The position numbers and the translations under genes were made by a program. Below the pieces are notes generated by a model. It saw only the letters and a list, made by a program, of their open reading frames with translations. It made no database searches and had not been told where the DNA came from. A DNA stretch of 37,748 bases. Source: an uncultured Oscillospiraceae bacterium. Lineage in GTDB: Bacteria > Bacillota > Clostridia > Oscillospirales > Acutalibacteraceae. Where the stretch lies: the NCBI GenBank assembly GCA_900548545.1, contig URKX01000022.1, forward strand, positions 1 through 37,748, written 5' to 3'. This document shows, piece by piece, positions 8,044 to 16,188 of this stretch (within the stretch, counting starts at the first letter, position 1; each line of letters opens with the position of its first letter).

Positions 8044-10035
8044 ATGCTTGCAAACCACAAGATCTTATTCGACAAAATCAACGTCCGCGGCATGGAGCTG
8101 AAAAACCGTTTTGCCATGGCCCCCATGGGCCCCCTGGGCCTGGGGGACGCCAACGGCGGCTTCAACCAGCGGGGAATCGACTACTACACCGAGCGCGCCA
8201 AGGGCGGCACCGGCCTGATCATCACCGGCGTTACCTTTGCCGACAACGAGGTGGAAGAGCACGGGATGCCCAACTGCCCCTGCGCCACCTACGACCCCAT
8301 CCAGTTTGTGCGCACCGCCCGGGAGATGACCGAGCGCATCCACGCCTATGGCTCCAAAATCTGGCTGCAGATGTCCGGCGGCTTCGGCCGTGTGACCATC
8401 CCCACCAACCTGGGCGAGTACCCCCCTGTGGCCCCCTCCCCCATCATGCACCGGTGGCTGGACAAGGTCTGCCGGGAGCTGACCGTGGATGAGATCCATC
8501 ACATTGTCAAGCAGTTCGGCAACGGCGCCTTCCACGCCAAACGGGCCGGCTTTGACGGTGTGGAGATCCACGCTGTCCACGAGGGCTACCTGATCGACCA
8601 GTTCGCCATCTCCTTCTTCAACCACCGCACCGACGAGTACGGCGGCTCCCTGGAGAACCGCCTGCGCTTTGCCAAGGAGATCGTGGAAGAGATCAAATCC
8701 CGCTGCGGCGAGGACTTTGTGGTGGCTCTGCGGTACAGCCCCAAGAGCTTCATCAAGGATTGGCGTGTCGGCGCACTGCCCGGCGAAAAGTTCGAGGAGA
8801 AGGGCCGCGACATCCCCGAGGGCATTGAGGCTGCCAAGCTGCTGGTGAAGTACGGTTATGACTGCCTGGATGTGGACGTTGGCAGCTACGACGCCTGGTG
8901 GTGGAGCCATCCCCCCATGTACCAGAAGAAGGGCCTGTACATTGAATACGCCAAGCTGGTGAAGGACGCTGTGGATGTGCCCATCATCTGCGCTGGCCGT
9001 ATGGACGACGCCGACATGGCCGCCAAGGCTGTGGAAGACGGCACCTGCGATATCGTATCCCTGGGCCGCCCCCTGCTGGCCGACCCTGACTATGTCAACA
9101 AGCTGAAGGCCGGGAAAGTGGAGTCCATCCGCCCCTGCCTCTCCTGCCAGGAAGGCTGCATGGGCCGTATCCAGGAGTACTCCGCCCTCAACTGCGCTGT
9201 GAACCCCGCCTGCTGCCGGGAGCGCATCGCCCAGCTGCTGCCCACCACCACCCCCAAGAAGGTGTTGATCATCGGCGGCGGCCCTGCCGGCTGTGAAGCT
9301 GCCCGTGTGCTGGCTATCCGCGGCCACAAGCCCGTGCTGTGCGAGGCCCGGGACACCCTGGGAGGCAACCTGATCCCCGGCGGTACCCCGGACTTTAAAG
9401 AGGACGATCTGGCTCTGGTGCGCTGGTACGCCCACGAGCTGAAAGAACTGAACGTGGAAGTGCGCCTGAACACCAAGATGACCGCTGAGGACATCCAGAA
9501 AGAGGAGTTCGGCGTGCTGATCCTGGCCACCGGCTCCATCCCCAAGCTCATCCCCCTGGAGGGCAACGTGCTCACCGCGGAAGATGTACTGCTTGGCAAG
9601 GCCGATCCCGGGCAGTCCACTGTGATCGTAGGCGGCGGCCTGGTTGGCTGCGAAACGGCCCTCTGGCTGCGGGAACAGGGCAAGGACGTGACCATTGTGG
9701 AGGCTATGGACAAACTGCTGGCTGTCAACGGCCCGCTGTGCCATGCCAACTCTGAGATGCTGGAGGCTCTGGTGCCCTTCAAGGGCGTGCAGATCAAGTG
9801 CGGCTCCACGGTGAAGAGCGCCCAGCCCGGCAACGTGGTCATCGCTGGGAAAGACGGCGATGAATCCATCCCTGCCGATTCCGTGATCCTCTGTGTGGGA
9901 TACAAGTCTGAAAACGGCCTGTACGACCAGCTGAAGGACAGCGTGGATGCCATCTACCAGATCGGCGACGCCAACAAGGTGGCCAACATCATGTACGCCA
10001 TTTGGGACGCTTACGAAGTGGCCAGCACCCTGTAA
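8044..10035 (+). CDS. Old Yellow Enzyme-type NADH:flavin oxidoreductase (FMN/4Fe-4S/FAD)
   Basis: A 663-aa protein of the dienoyl-CoA reductase / BaiCD-BaiH / FldZ class. Residues about 1-360 are the FMN TIM barrel, with RFAMAPMG near the N-terminus and HAVHEGYLIDQF in the active-site region. Cys365, Cys368, Cys372 and Cys384 (CLSCQEGC then C) bind the [4Fe-4S] cluster. Residues about 405-660 form the NAD(P)H/FAD module, with GGGPAG at 411-416 and a second GGGLVG dinucleotide fold. Such enzymes pass hydride from NAD(P)H via FAD, FeS and FMN to an activated C=C bond; some demethylate amines or act on steroids. AGGAG lies 8 nt before the ATG. Placed after the GRE, it may reduce an unsaturated product of the radical reaction; that link is inference. 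A hairpin at 10055-10091 ends transcription. Confidence 0.9.
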   Translation: MLANHKILFDKINVRGMELKNRFAMAPMGPLGLGDANGGFNQRGIDYYTERAKGGTGLIITGVTFADNEVEEHGMPNCPCATYDPIQFVRTAREMTERIHAYGSKIWLQMSGGFGRVTIPTNLGEYPPVAPSPIMHRWLDKVCRELTVDEIHHIVKQFGNGAFHAKRAGFDGVEIHAVHEGYLIDQFAISFFNHRTDEYGGSLENRLRFAKEIVEEIKSRCGEDFVVALRYSPKSFIKDWRVGALPGEKFEEKGRDIPEGIEAAKLLVKYGYDCLDVDVGSYDAWWWSHPPMYQKKGLYIEYAKLVKDAVDVPIICAGRMDDADMAAKAVEDGTCDIVSLGRPLLADPDYVNKLKAGKVESIRPCLSCQEGCMGRIQEYSALNCAVNPACCRERIAQLLPTTTPKKVLIIGGGPAGCEAARVLAIRGHKPVLCEARDTLGGNLIPGGTPDFKEDDLALVRWYAHELKELNVEVRLNTKMTAEDIQKEEFGVLILATGSIPKLIPLEGNVLTAEDVLLGKADPGQSTVIVGGGLVGCETALWLREQGKDVTIVEAMDKLLAVNGPLCHANSEMLEALVPFKGVQIKCGSTVKSAQPGNVVIAGKDGDESIPADSVILCVGYKSENGLYDQLKDSVDAIYQIGDANKVANIMYAIWDAYEVASTL

Positions 10036-10054
10036 ACCTTTTTGAATAGCTTCC

Positions 10055-10091
10055 AAAGGGGACTGTTGCTTTTTGCCGCAGCCCCCTTTTT
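10055..10091 (+). terminator. Intrinsic terminator after flavin oxidoreductase
   Basis: Stem AAAGGGG-A-CTG (10055-10065) pairs with CAG-C-CCCCTTT, with one mismatch, around a 13-nt loop, and is followed by a T run. It lies 20 nt past the stop codon. Confidence 0.75.
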
Positions 10092-10187
10092 GTCGATGGA
10101 ATTGCATCCTTTTATGGTTTCCCCGGCCCGGTGTCAGATACAAGGGAACCTATATTTGTTAAATATTTTTTAAGCGGCTCCAGCTGC

Positions 10188-10216
10188 TTGCAGAAAAGGG
10201 GAAAAACTCGTATAAT
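10188..10216 (+). promoter_or_regulatory. Promoter of the Fic-fold gene
   Basis: TTGCAG (10188-10193), a 17-nt spacer and a perfect TATAAT (10211-10216) lie 38 nt before the start codon, with AAGAGG as ribosome site. Confidence 0.75.
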
Positions 10217-10254
10217 TGTTTCTATAATTCCTTTTTTGGAAAAGAGGCTATCCC

Positions 10255-10986
10255 ATGAGCAAATACAGCGCCTTGCTGGCCTGGTGGCAATCCTTTCACC
10301 TGCGCAGCGCCGGGGATTTCGAGCGGTTGCTGAAAGACTTCAATCCCTGTTTCTCATACAACTCCTACCTGCTGGAAGGCGGGGACATAGAGTTCCACAC
10401 GGTCCAGGAATTTTTCCAAACAGGGGCAGTTTCCCAGTTTACCGGAAACCCTAAAGACCTGTTTGTCCTCTCCAACCACAAGTTTTGTTACGATTACCTG
10501 CGTGACCGGGTACTGGCCCGTGACGAGCTGGATACCACCATGGTACAGGAAGTCCACCGGATCCTCACCAGCGGCGTATACGACCACCCCTTGTACCTCA
10601 ACCTGGGGGAACGGCCCGGTGAACTGAAAAAGCAGGACTTCGTCACCGCCGTCAACGCGGTGGGTTCCCCCGCCCAGGATGTAGAAGAGGAATTGGACCG
10701 CTTGACGGAAGAGATCAGCGGCTACTGCGGCCCGCAATTGCTGGGGGAGGCCGCTTATTTCCACTGCCGCTTTGAGCACATCCACCCTTTTGCTGCTGGG
10801 AACGGCGCCACAGGGCAGATCTTGGTGAACTTCTTCCTGCTCTCCCGTGACCACCCACCCCTGGTATTTTTTGCCCAGGACAAGGAAGAATACTTCCATT
10901 GCCTCACTGTCTACGACCACACGAAAGATTTCCAGCCTATGGCCGCTTTTTTAGAAAAGGAACTTCTAAAAAGCTGGACCCTTTAA
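10255..10986 (+). CDS. Fic/DOC-fold protein with degenerate catalytic motif
   Basis: A 243-aa soluble protein. Residues 90-200 carry the Fic core, with motif HPFAAGNGATGQ at 177-188. The active Fic consensus is HxFx(D/E)GN(G/K)RxxR. Here His177, Phe179, Gly182, Asn183 and Gly184 are kept, but the metal-binding acidic residue is Ala181 and both arginines are replaced (Ala185, Gln188). The N-terminal region holds SYLLEG (37-42), matching the (S/T)xxxE(G/N) inhibitory helix of class II Fic proteins. Canonical Fic proteins AMPylate target Ser/Thr/Tyr residues. This one may be inactive, act as a binding module, or transfer a different group as phosphocholine and kinase-like Fic relatives do. Likely co-transcribed with the small thioredoxin-fold gene 37 nt downstream. 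Confidence 0.8.
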   Translation: MSKYSALLAWWQSFHLRSAGDFERLLKDFNPCFSYNSYLLEGGDIEFHTVQEFFQTGAVSQFTGNPKDLFVLSNHKFCYDYLRDRVLARDELDTTMVQEVHRILTSGVYDHPLYLNLGERPGELKKQDFVTAVNAVGSPAQDVEEELDRLTEEISGYCGPQLLGEAAYFHCRFEHIHPFAAGNGATGQILVNFFLLSRDHPPLVFFAQDKEEYFHCLTVYDHTKDFQPMAAFLEKELLKSWTL

Positions 10987-11023
10987 TCCCATTTTCCCCA
11001 AAAGGAAGAAAGGACTGTTTATC

Positions 11024-11374
11024 ATGCTGTTGCTCTGTTACCCCAAGTGCTCCACCTGCAAAAAAGCCCAAGCCTGGCTGGACAGCTACGGCATCTCCTA
11101 TGAGTACCGCGATATCAAGGCACAGAACCCTACCCAGGAAGAGCTGCGTCAATGGCACAGCCAAAGCGGGCTGCCTTTAAAGCGGTTTTTCAACACCAGC
11201 GGCCAGCAGTACCGCGGCCTGGGGCTGAAAGACAAGCTGCCCGCCATGAGCGAAGAGGAACAACTCGCCCTGCTTGCCACCGACGGGATGCTGGTAAAAC
11301 GGCCCATCCTTCTCACCGGCAGCCGGGTACTGGTGGGCTTCCAAGAGGCTCAGTGGGCTGAAACCCTGCTGTAA
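11024..11374 (+). CDS. ArsC/Spx/YffB-family thioredoxin-fold protein
   Basis: A 116-aa protein with the N-terminal CSTC redox pair (Cys9, Cys12) in YPKCSTCKKAQ and the family end 'VKRPILL..SRVLVGF'. This is the arsenate reductase-like family that includes YffB, MgsR and the RNA-polymerase-binding regulator Spx. The length is right for a full protein. The RPI motif and CxxC favour YffB/ArsC-like proteins, but a regulatory role as in Spx or MgsR cannot be excluded. No ars genes are nearby, so arsenate reduction is not supported by context. AAAGGA precedes the start; it probably shares the promoter of the Fic-fold gene. Confidence 0.85.
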   Translation: MLLLCYPKCSTCKKAQAWLDSYGISYEYRDIKAQNPTQEELRQWHSQSGLPLKRFFNTSGQQYRGLGLKDKLPAMSEEEQLALLATDGMLVKRPILLTGSRVLVGFQEAQWAETLL

Positions 11375-11457
11375 GGCTGCTTTGCGTCCTGCGCTTCCAG
11401 CAGGGGAGCAGCCACACCATGCTGACCGGCTCATAGATAATTCCCCATATACAACTA

Positions 11458-11494
11458 AAAAAGGGGCTGTTGCAACCTGCAACAGCCCCTTTTT
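11458..11494. terminator. Bidirectional terminator between convergent genes
   Basis: AAAAAGGGGCTGTTGCA pairs perfectly with its complement across a 3-nt ACC loop (17-bp stem, 11458-11474 with 11478-11494). The A and T runs at both ends let it serve the ArsC-like gene on the plus strand and nrdR on the minus strand. Confidence 0.9.
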
Positions 11495-11512
11495 CAGGCG
11501 GATTGGGGATCA

Positions 11513-11974
11513 TTATTCCTTTTTGCTGTTGATGATCTTAGACAATTCTTCCATGAAACTGTTGATGTCCTTGAATTGGCGGTACACCGAAGCAAACCGC
11601 ACATAGGCCACCTCGTCCACATTTTTTAGCTTCTCCATGGCATAGGTACCAATACGCTGGGAGGAAACTTCCCGGTCCAGGGAATTTTGCAGCAGGTTTT
11701 CGATCTCGTCCACAATGCGCTCTAAGGTATCCATGGAAACGGGACGTTTTTCGCAGGCACGGAGCAATCCATTCAAAAGCTTGCTGCGGTCAAAAGTTTC
11801 CCGGGATTTGTCCTTCTTAATCACCACAATGGGAACATTTTCGATCACCTCATACGTGGTAAAACGCTTGCCGCACTTCAAACACTCCCGGCGGCGGCGG
11901 ATCCGCTCCCCCTCGTCAGTAGGACGGGAATCGATTACCCGGCTTTCGATATAGCCGCAATAAGGACATTTCAA
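11513..11974 (-). CDS. nrdR: Transcriptional repressor NrdR
   Basis: A 153-aa regulator of ribonucleotide reductase genes. I place the start at TTG 11974, giving the family N-terminus MKCPYC, with AGGAGG 9 nt upstream (11984-11989). The open frame upstream of that has no homology. The N-terminal zinc ribbon uses Cys3, Cys6, Cys31 and Cys34, with the conserved IRRRREC arginine stretch. The ATP-cone domain fills residues about 46-136 and senses ATP/dATP to control binding to NrdR boxes. Length and all key residues are normal. It is transcribed from its own promoter and ends at the shared terminator. Confidence 0.97.
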   Translation of the reverse strand: MKCPYCGYIESRVIDSRPTDEGERIRRRRECLKCGKRFTTYEVIENVPIVVIKKDKSRETFDRSKLLNGLLRACEKRPVSMDTLERIVDEIENLLQNSLDREVSSQRIGTYAMEKLKNVDEVAYVRFASVYRQFKDINSFMEELSKIINSKKE

Positions 11975-12048
11975 AACAAAGCACCTCCTAATAGCATTCC
12001 CTAGGTCCCCACAGGGCTTTGGAGGACCTGTAATCATCCTTGTGTTTT

Positions 12049-12078
12049 ATTATAACGCAAAAAGGCGCAAAAAAGCAA
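12049..12078 (-). promoter_or_regulatory. Promoter of nrdR
   Basis: On the minus strand, TTGCTT (12078-12073), an 18-nt spacer and a perfect TATAAT (12054-12049) lie upstream of the nrdR leader. I saw no convincing NrdR box here. Confidence 0.65.
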
Positions 12079-12086
12079 GAAAATTG

Positions 12087-12881
12087 TCAGGAAAAAGAGG
12101 ATTTAAAGATTTTTTTTGTGAAGTATAGAGAATCTTCCAGTTCCTGAAATTGGGAAAAACTGGTGCGGTAAACCTCGGTGACGACCGTTCCGGCAAACCC
12201 CTGCCCTTCCAGCAACCGTCGGAAAGCTTGGTGGTCAAATTGCCCGGCCCCAGGCAGCAAACAGGGACTACCCTCGCCTTCATCGCTCAAGTGCACATGG
12301 ACCAGCCGCTTCCCCATAGCCCTGGCCATTTCCTGGATGGAGGCTCCCGCCATCCGGCATTGTTTGACATCCAGCACAAACCCGCAGGAATCCCCCAGAT
12401 AACGGGCCATCCCCGCTACAAATTCCACCGTTCCCGCCCGGTGCTGCCGTACATTCTCCTGGGCAGGATAGGCTCCTTCTTCCTCTCCCAGGCGGTACAG
12501 ACGCCCAAAACGTTCCCAATAGCCCTCGTCGGTCAGTTTGCCGTGGCCCTGAGGCTGGCCATGGATCACCACATACTTGCCTCCCAAATAAGCGGCTGCC
12601 GCCATATACCGGCGGTAAAAGTCAAACGCCTCTTGGGTACGGCGGGGGTAATCGCCAAACAGCAGGGTGGACTCCGCCGCAGAACTAAAGGGATGCACTG
12701 ACACAAAACTGGCCCCGTAAGCCTCTGCCCGGCGCTTCAATTCCCGTAAAAAGGGAGTTCCCAACTCCTCCATGCAGTTGAAAAACACCTCAAACCGGCG
12801 GTAGCCCATGCGCAGCAGCAGTTCTAACGAACGCTCGGTTTCCATGGGATACAGGCACGCTGTGCTCACTCCTGTTTGCAA
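12087..12881 (-). CDS. Sugar phosphate isomerase/epimerase-like TIM barrel
   Basis: A 264-aa protein of the xylose isomerase-like / AP endonuclease family 2 superfamily. I prefer the TTG at 12881, which gives the typical MQTGVSTACLYP start with AGAAGG 9 nt upstream. The in-frame TTG at 12890 would sit directly against the ribosome site. Predicted metal-binding residues lie in PAQENV, FVLDVKQ, HVHLSDEG and VTEVY, in the order expected of the barrel strands. The family includes sugar isomerases, inosose dehydratase-like enzymes and DNA-repair endonuclease IV; this member fits the sugar branch but the substrate is unknown. It follows the DUF1836 gene by 42 nt and probably shares its promoter. 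Confidence 0.85.
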   Translation of the reverse strand: MQTGVSTACLYPMETERSLELLLRMGYRRFEVFFNCMEELGTPFLRELKRRAEAYGASFVSVHPFSSAAESTLLFGDYPRRTQEAFDFYRRYMAAAAYLGGKYVVIHGQPQGHGKLTDEGYWERFGRLYRLGEEEGAYPAQENVRQHRAGTVEFVAGMARYLGDSCGFVLDVKQCRMAGASIQEMARAMGKRLVHVHLSDEGEGSPCLLPGAGQFDHQAFRRLLEGQGFAGTVVTEVYRTSFSQFQELEDSLYFTKKIFKSSFS

Positions 12882-12923
12882 ACTGTCCAACCTTCTTTCC
12901 CCATTGGCATTCGGACTCTGGCT

Positions 12924-13466
12924 TCACTCGCCTTTCGGTTTCTTTCCCGGCTCCCGGCCCAGCTCGCAGAGTATCCGCTCGGCTGCGGCCCGTTTGGCGT
13001 TGGCCTCCACAGCCAGCAGCAGCGCCGCCTGCTTTAAATCCGACTTGGTGCGGCAAGTTTCCTCTAAGGCCCGGCAAGTTTCCTGGACCGCCTGGGTGTG
13101 AGCCCCGCGGAACAGCTCATACGTTTCTCCGGTGATCTCCCAGCCGGTGAGCAGTGTCTTGATATCCTGGATGGACAACACCTGCTTGAGCATACAAACA
13201 GCCATTAGGCCGGCCAAATGCTCTTTGGTGTACTTCTTCTTGTCGGGATGGGGGATCAGCCCGTTTTTTACATAGTTGTTGATCATAGAACTGGTCAGCA
13301 GGCTGGCCTCCTCCCGCTGGAACAGCTTCAGGCTCTCCCCCAGGTACAGGATCACCTGGTCCATATAGAGAGGGATAGCAGGCAGTTCCTCCCAAGCGGG
13401 AGGCGCGGCTGTTTCCCCTTCATTCGCCCAGGCCGCAACGGCGCTGGCAGCGCGTTCCATATCCAT
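12924..13466 (-). CDS. DUF1836 domain-containing protein (MerR-like regulator)
   Basis: A 180-aa protein. The region around LPAIPLYMDQVILYL, then MINNYVKNGLIP, KKKYTKEHL and LKQVLSIQDI, is the DUF1836 signature found across Firmicutes. The 'M.NNYVK..LIP' turn resembles the winged helix of MerR-type regulators, so a DNA-binding role is likely but unproven. The C-terminal third is an Ala/Glu/Lys-rich helix. Ribosome site AAGGAAGAG. Expressed from a consensus promoter at 13535-13563 that is back to back with that of the helicase gene, so the protein could regulate both. Confidence 0.85.
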   Translation of the reverse strand: MDMERAASAVAAWANEGETAAPPAWEELPAIPLYMDQVILYLGESLKLFQREEASLLTSSMINNYVKNGLIPHPDKKKYTKEHLAGLMAVCMLKQVLSIQDIKTLLTGWEITGETYELFRGAHTQAVQETCRALEETCRTKSDLKQAALLLAVEANAKRAAAERILCELGREPGKKPKGE

Positions 13467-13534
13467 GGCGCTCTTCCTTTCCCAAGGTATGCTTGCCTTG
13501 TCCCCAAGGTGAGACAGGGCAATTTATCCCTTCC

Positions 13535-13563
13535 AGTTTACAGGGAATTTACCCGCTTGTCAA
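13535..13563 (-). promoter_or_regulatory. Promoter of DUF1836 gene
   Basis: On the minus strand, a perfect TTGACA (13563-13558), a 17-nt spacer and TAAACT (13540-13535). Its -35 box lies only 9 bp from the -35 of the divergent helicase promoter. Confidence 0.75.
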
Positions 13564-13572
13564 ATGGGGCGG

Positions 13573-13601
13573 TTGCTTTCCCCACCAAGATACGGTACAA
13601 T
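13573..13601 (+). promoter_or_regulatory. Promoter of UvrD/PcrA helicase gene
   Basis: TTGCTT (13573-13578), a 17-nt spacer and TACAAT (13596-13601). Because it lies downstream of the open frame's first ATG (13564), it supports the later start at 13705. Confidence 0.7.
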
Positions 13602-13704
13602 AGCCGTGAAGAAAGGTCTGCCCCACCAGGCCGAGGAAGCGTGGGGCAGCTTGCAATCTAGAAATGAAAAAACGGATTTTTCCGTAGAAAGGCATAGGAA
13701 CTCC

Positions 13705-16125
13705 ATGGCAGCAACCAAACAAGAACTTCTCACTTTAAGGCAACAAGTGATGGAGAAAGATTTCTCCCGCATGAACGACCGGCAGAAAGAGGCAGTGTTC
13801 TCCACAGAAGGCCCTCTTCTAGTACTGGCCGGCGCCGGCAGTGGCAAAACCACAGTGCTGGTCAACCGCATTGCCAATATCATCCGCTATGGGCAGGCTT
13901 ACCACAGCCCTTTCCTCAGTGGAGATCTAGCCCAAGAAGATGTCGAATCCTGTAAAGCTTACTTGCTTAACGGCGAATTGTCAGACACAGTGCGTTCTAA
14001 GCTTGCAGTATCCTCTTGCCCTCCGTGGCGTGTAATGGCAATTACCTTTACAAACAAGGCTGCCGGAGAGTTGAAAGACCGCCTGTGCTCCATGCTGGGG
14101 CCGGGCGGCGAGGAGGTTTGGGCCTCCACTTTCCACTCCAGCTGCGCCAGGATCCTCCGCCGGGACGGGGACCGGTTGGGGTACACCTCCCACTTTACTA
14201 TCTATGACACCGACGACAGCCGGCGGCTGATGAAAGAGGTTCTAAAAGAGCTGGACATTTCCGAGCGGTCCCTGTCCCCCCGAGGGGCGCTGGCAGAGAT
14301 CTCCCGTGCAAAGGACCAGCTCACCTCCCCCGAGGAGTTCCAGCAGGGGGCCGGGGACGACTATCGTTTAAAGCAGATTGCCCGGGCCTATCAGCTGTAC
14401 CAGCGCCGGCTGGAGGACTCCGACGCCATGGACTTTGACGATCTGATCGTCAACGCGGTACGGTTGTTCCGCCGGTGCCCCGATGTGTTGGAATACTACC
14501 AGAACCGGTTCCGCTACTTGATGGTGGACGAATATCAGGATACCAACCATGCCCAGTACGAGTTTGTCAGCCTCTTGGCCCAAGCCAGCGGCAACTTGTG
14601 CGTGGTGGGCGACGACGACCAGAGCATCTACAAGTTCCGGGGGGCCACCATTGAGAACATCCTCCACTTTGAGGAGGATTTCCCCGGGGCCAAGGTGGTG
14701 CGCCTGGAGCAGAATTACCGCTCCACCCAGAACATTTTGGATGCTGCCAACGCAGTGATCGCCAACAACCAGGAGCGCAAGGGGAAGACTCTGTGGACCG
14801 CCGCCGGCCCGGGGAAAAAAATCGGCCTGCACCTGGCCGACAACGAACAGGACGAGGCTGACCGGATCGCCCGCACCATTCTGGAAGGGGTGGCCAAAGG
14901 CCGGAAGTTCTCCGACTACGCTGTGCTGTACCGGATGAACTCCCAGTCCCAGGCATTGGAGCGGATGTTCGCCAAGCAGGGCATCCCCCACCGGATCATT
15001 GGCGGCACCCGGTTCTTCGACCGCAAAGAAGTGCGGGATATGATCGCTTACTTAAGTGTCATCAACAACCCTTCCGACGAGATCCGGCTGCGGCGTATCG
15101 TCAACGTGCCCAAGCGGGGCATCGGCGAGCGCACGGTAGACCTGGCCGCCCAGATCGGCCAACAGGTGGGAGAGTCCTTGTTCACCGTGCTCACCCATCC
15201 CAAGGACTATCCCGCTATCTCCCGGGCGGCCAACAAGGTGGCACCCTTTGTTTCCATGATGGAGGAGTTCCTGGAGAAAAACCAGGGGGGCCAGCTGCTT
15301 CCCAGCGAGCTGTATGGAGAGCTGTTGGAACGGCTGCAATATGAGGAGTATTTGAAGCAGGACGAGCCGGACAAAGCGGAAGAACGCATGGAAAACGTCC
15401 AGGAGCTTTCCTCCATGCTGCGGCGGTATGAGGAAGAGGCCGGGGACGAGGCCAGCCTCTCTGGCTTTTTGGAGGAAGTTTCCCTATTCACCGACCTGGA
15501 CAACTACGACCAAGACACGGACAGCGCCGTGATGATGACCATTCACTCTGCCAAGGGTTTGGAATTCCCGGTGGTGTTCCTGCCCGGCTGGGAAGAAGGC
15601 GTGTTCCCAGGGGTGGCGGTGCTCTACAATCCAGAAGAAGTGGAGGAAGAGCGGAGGCTTGCCTATGTGGCCATCACCCGTGCCCGGGAGGAACTGTATC
15701 TCTACCATGCGGAGAGCCGTATGATCTTCGGCACCACCAACCGCAACCGGCTCTCCCGCTTTGCCGGGGAGATCCCCGAAGAGCTGTTGGAGCACACCCG
15801 CTCTCACGACTGGAGCCGCCCCTCTGTGGGTGGGATGTCTGCCTTTGGCAGCAGGGCATCTGCCCGCCCTGTGGCCCCGGGGGCTGCCCCGCAAAGCGCC
15901 GCCTCCCAGCCCGGGAAGGCCAAGCCTCTGTTTACGCCCCATCCTGTGAAGCCTGTGCCCACCGGCACCTATAAAGCGGGGGACACCGTATCCCACAAAA
16001 CGTTCGGCCAGGGGTTGGTCCTCTCGGCCACGCCCATGGCCAACGACACCTTGCTGGAGATCGCCTTTGAAAAGGTGGGCACCAAAAAGCTGTTTGCCAA
16101 TTTTGCAAGGCTCACAAAGCTGTAA
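13705..16125 (+). CDS. pcrA: ATP-dependent DNA helicase, PcrA/UvrD family
   Basis: An 806-aa superfamily 1A 3'-5' helicase for nucleotide excision repair and removal of RecA filaments. I start at ATG 13705 (MAATKQELL), after the promoter, rather than at 13564. Motifs in order: Q motif MNDRQKEAV (about 23-31), Walker A AGAGSGKT (42-49), motif Ia ITFTNKAAGELK, Walker B/DExx VDEYQDTN (about 274-281), motif III GDDDQSIYKFRGA, motif IV QNYRSTQNILDAAN, motif V TIHSAKGLEFPVVFLPG, motif VI VAITRARE. The C-terminal Tudor-like domain (about 750-806: DTVSHKTFGQGLVL) binds RNA polymerase in PcrA. Between motifs I and Ia there is an insertion of about 45 residues (64-108) not present in model PcrA. Not part of an operon here. 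Confidence 0.93.
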   Translation: MAATKQELLTLRQQVMEKDFSRMNDRQKEAVFSTEGPLLVLAGAGSGKTTVLVNRIANIIRYGQAYHSPFLSGDLAQEDVESCKAYLLNGELSDTVRSKLAVSSCPPWRVMAITFTNKAAGELKDRLCSMLGPGGEEVWASTFHSSCARILRRDGDRLGYTSHFTIYDTDDSRRLMKEVLKELDISERSLSPRGALAEISRAKDQLTSPEEFQQGAGDDYRLKQIARAYQLYQRRLEDSDAMDFDDLIVNAVRLFRRCPDVLEYYQNRFRYLMVDEYQDTNHAQYEFVSLLAQASGNLCVVGDDDQSIYKFRGATIENILHFEEDFPGAKVVRLEQNYRSTQNILDAANAVIANNQERKGKTLWTAAGPGKKIGLHLADNEQDEADRIARTILEGVAKGRKFSDYAVLYRMNSQSQALERMFAKQGIPHRIIGGTRFFDRKEVRDMIAYLSVINNPSDEIRLRRIVNVPKRGIGERTVDLAAQIGQQVGESLFTVLTHPKDYPAISRAANKVAPFVSMMEEFLEKNQGGQLLPSELYGELLERLQYEEYLKQDEPDKAEERMENVQELSSMLRRYEEEAGDEASLSGFLEEVSLFTDLDNYDQDTDSAVMMTIHSAKGLEFPVVFLPGWEEGVFPGVAVLYNPEEVEEERRLAYVAITRAREELYLYHAESRMIFGTTNRNRLSRFAGEIPEELLEHTRSHDWSRPSVGGMSAFGSRASARPVAPGAAPQSAASQPGKAKPLFTPHPVKPVPTGTYKAGDTVSHKTFGQGLVLSATPMANDTLLEIAFEKVGTKKLFANFARLTKL

Positions 16126-16188
16126 GCCGGCACCAAATCCTTTGGGGTTCATACAATGGAAGGAGAAACCCCACAAGGAGGAGATATC

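Noticed and set aside
289..10035. Bacterial microcompartment locus around the GRE
   Set aside because: No shell proteins, aldehyde dehydrogenase, phosphotransacylase or targeting extension in the window.
8065..10143. Minus-strand open frame of almost 700 codons opposite the flavin oxidoreductase
   Set aside because: Shadow of a strongly conserved gene; same low-complexity His/Val/Gly composition and no ribosome site. The one at 6072-7610, opposite the GRE, was rejected for the same reason.
11024..11374. Arsenic resistance gene arsC
   Set aside because: No arsR, arsB or acr3 nearby, and the sequence fits the wider YffB/Spx group better than a dedicated arsenate reductase.
13564..13704. N-terminal extension of the helicase from the first ATG
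   Set aside because: The helicase promoter lies inside it, so it cannot be transcribed from that promoter as coding sequence, and the residues have no helicase features.
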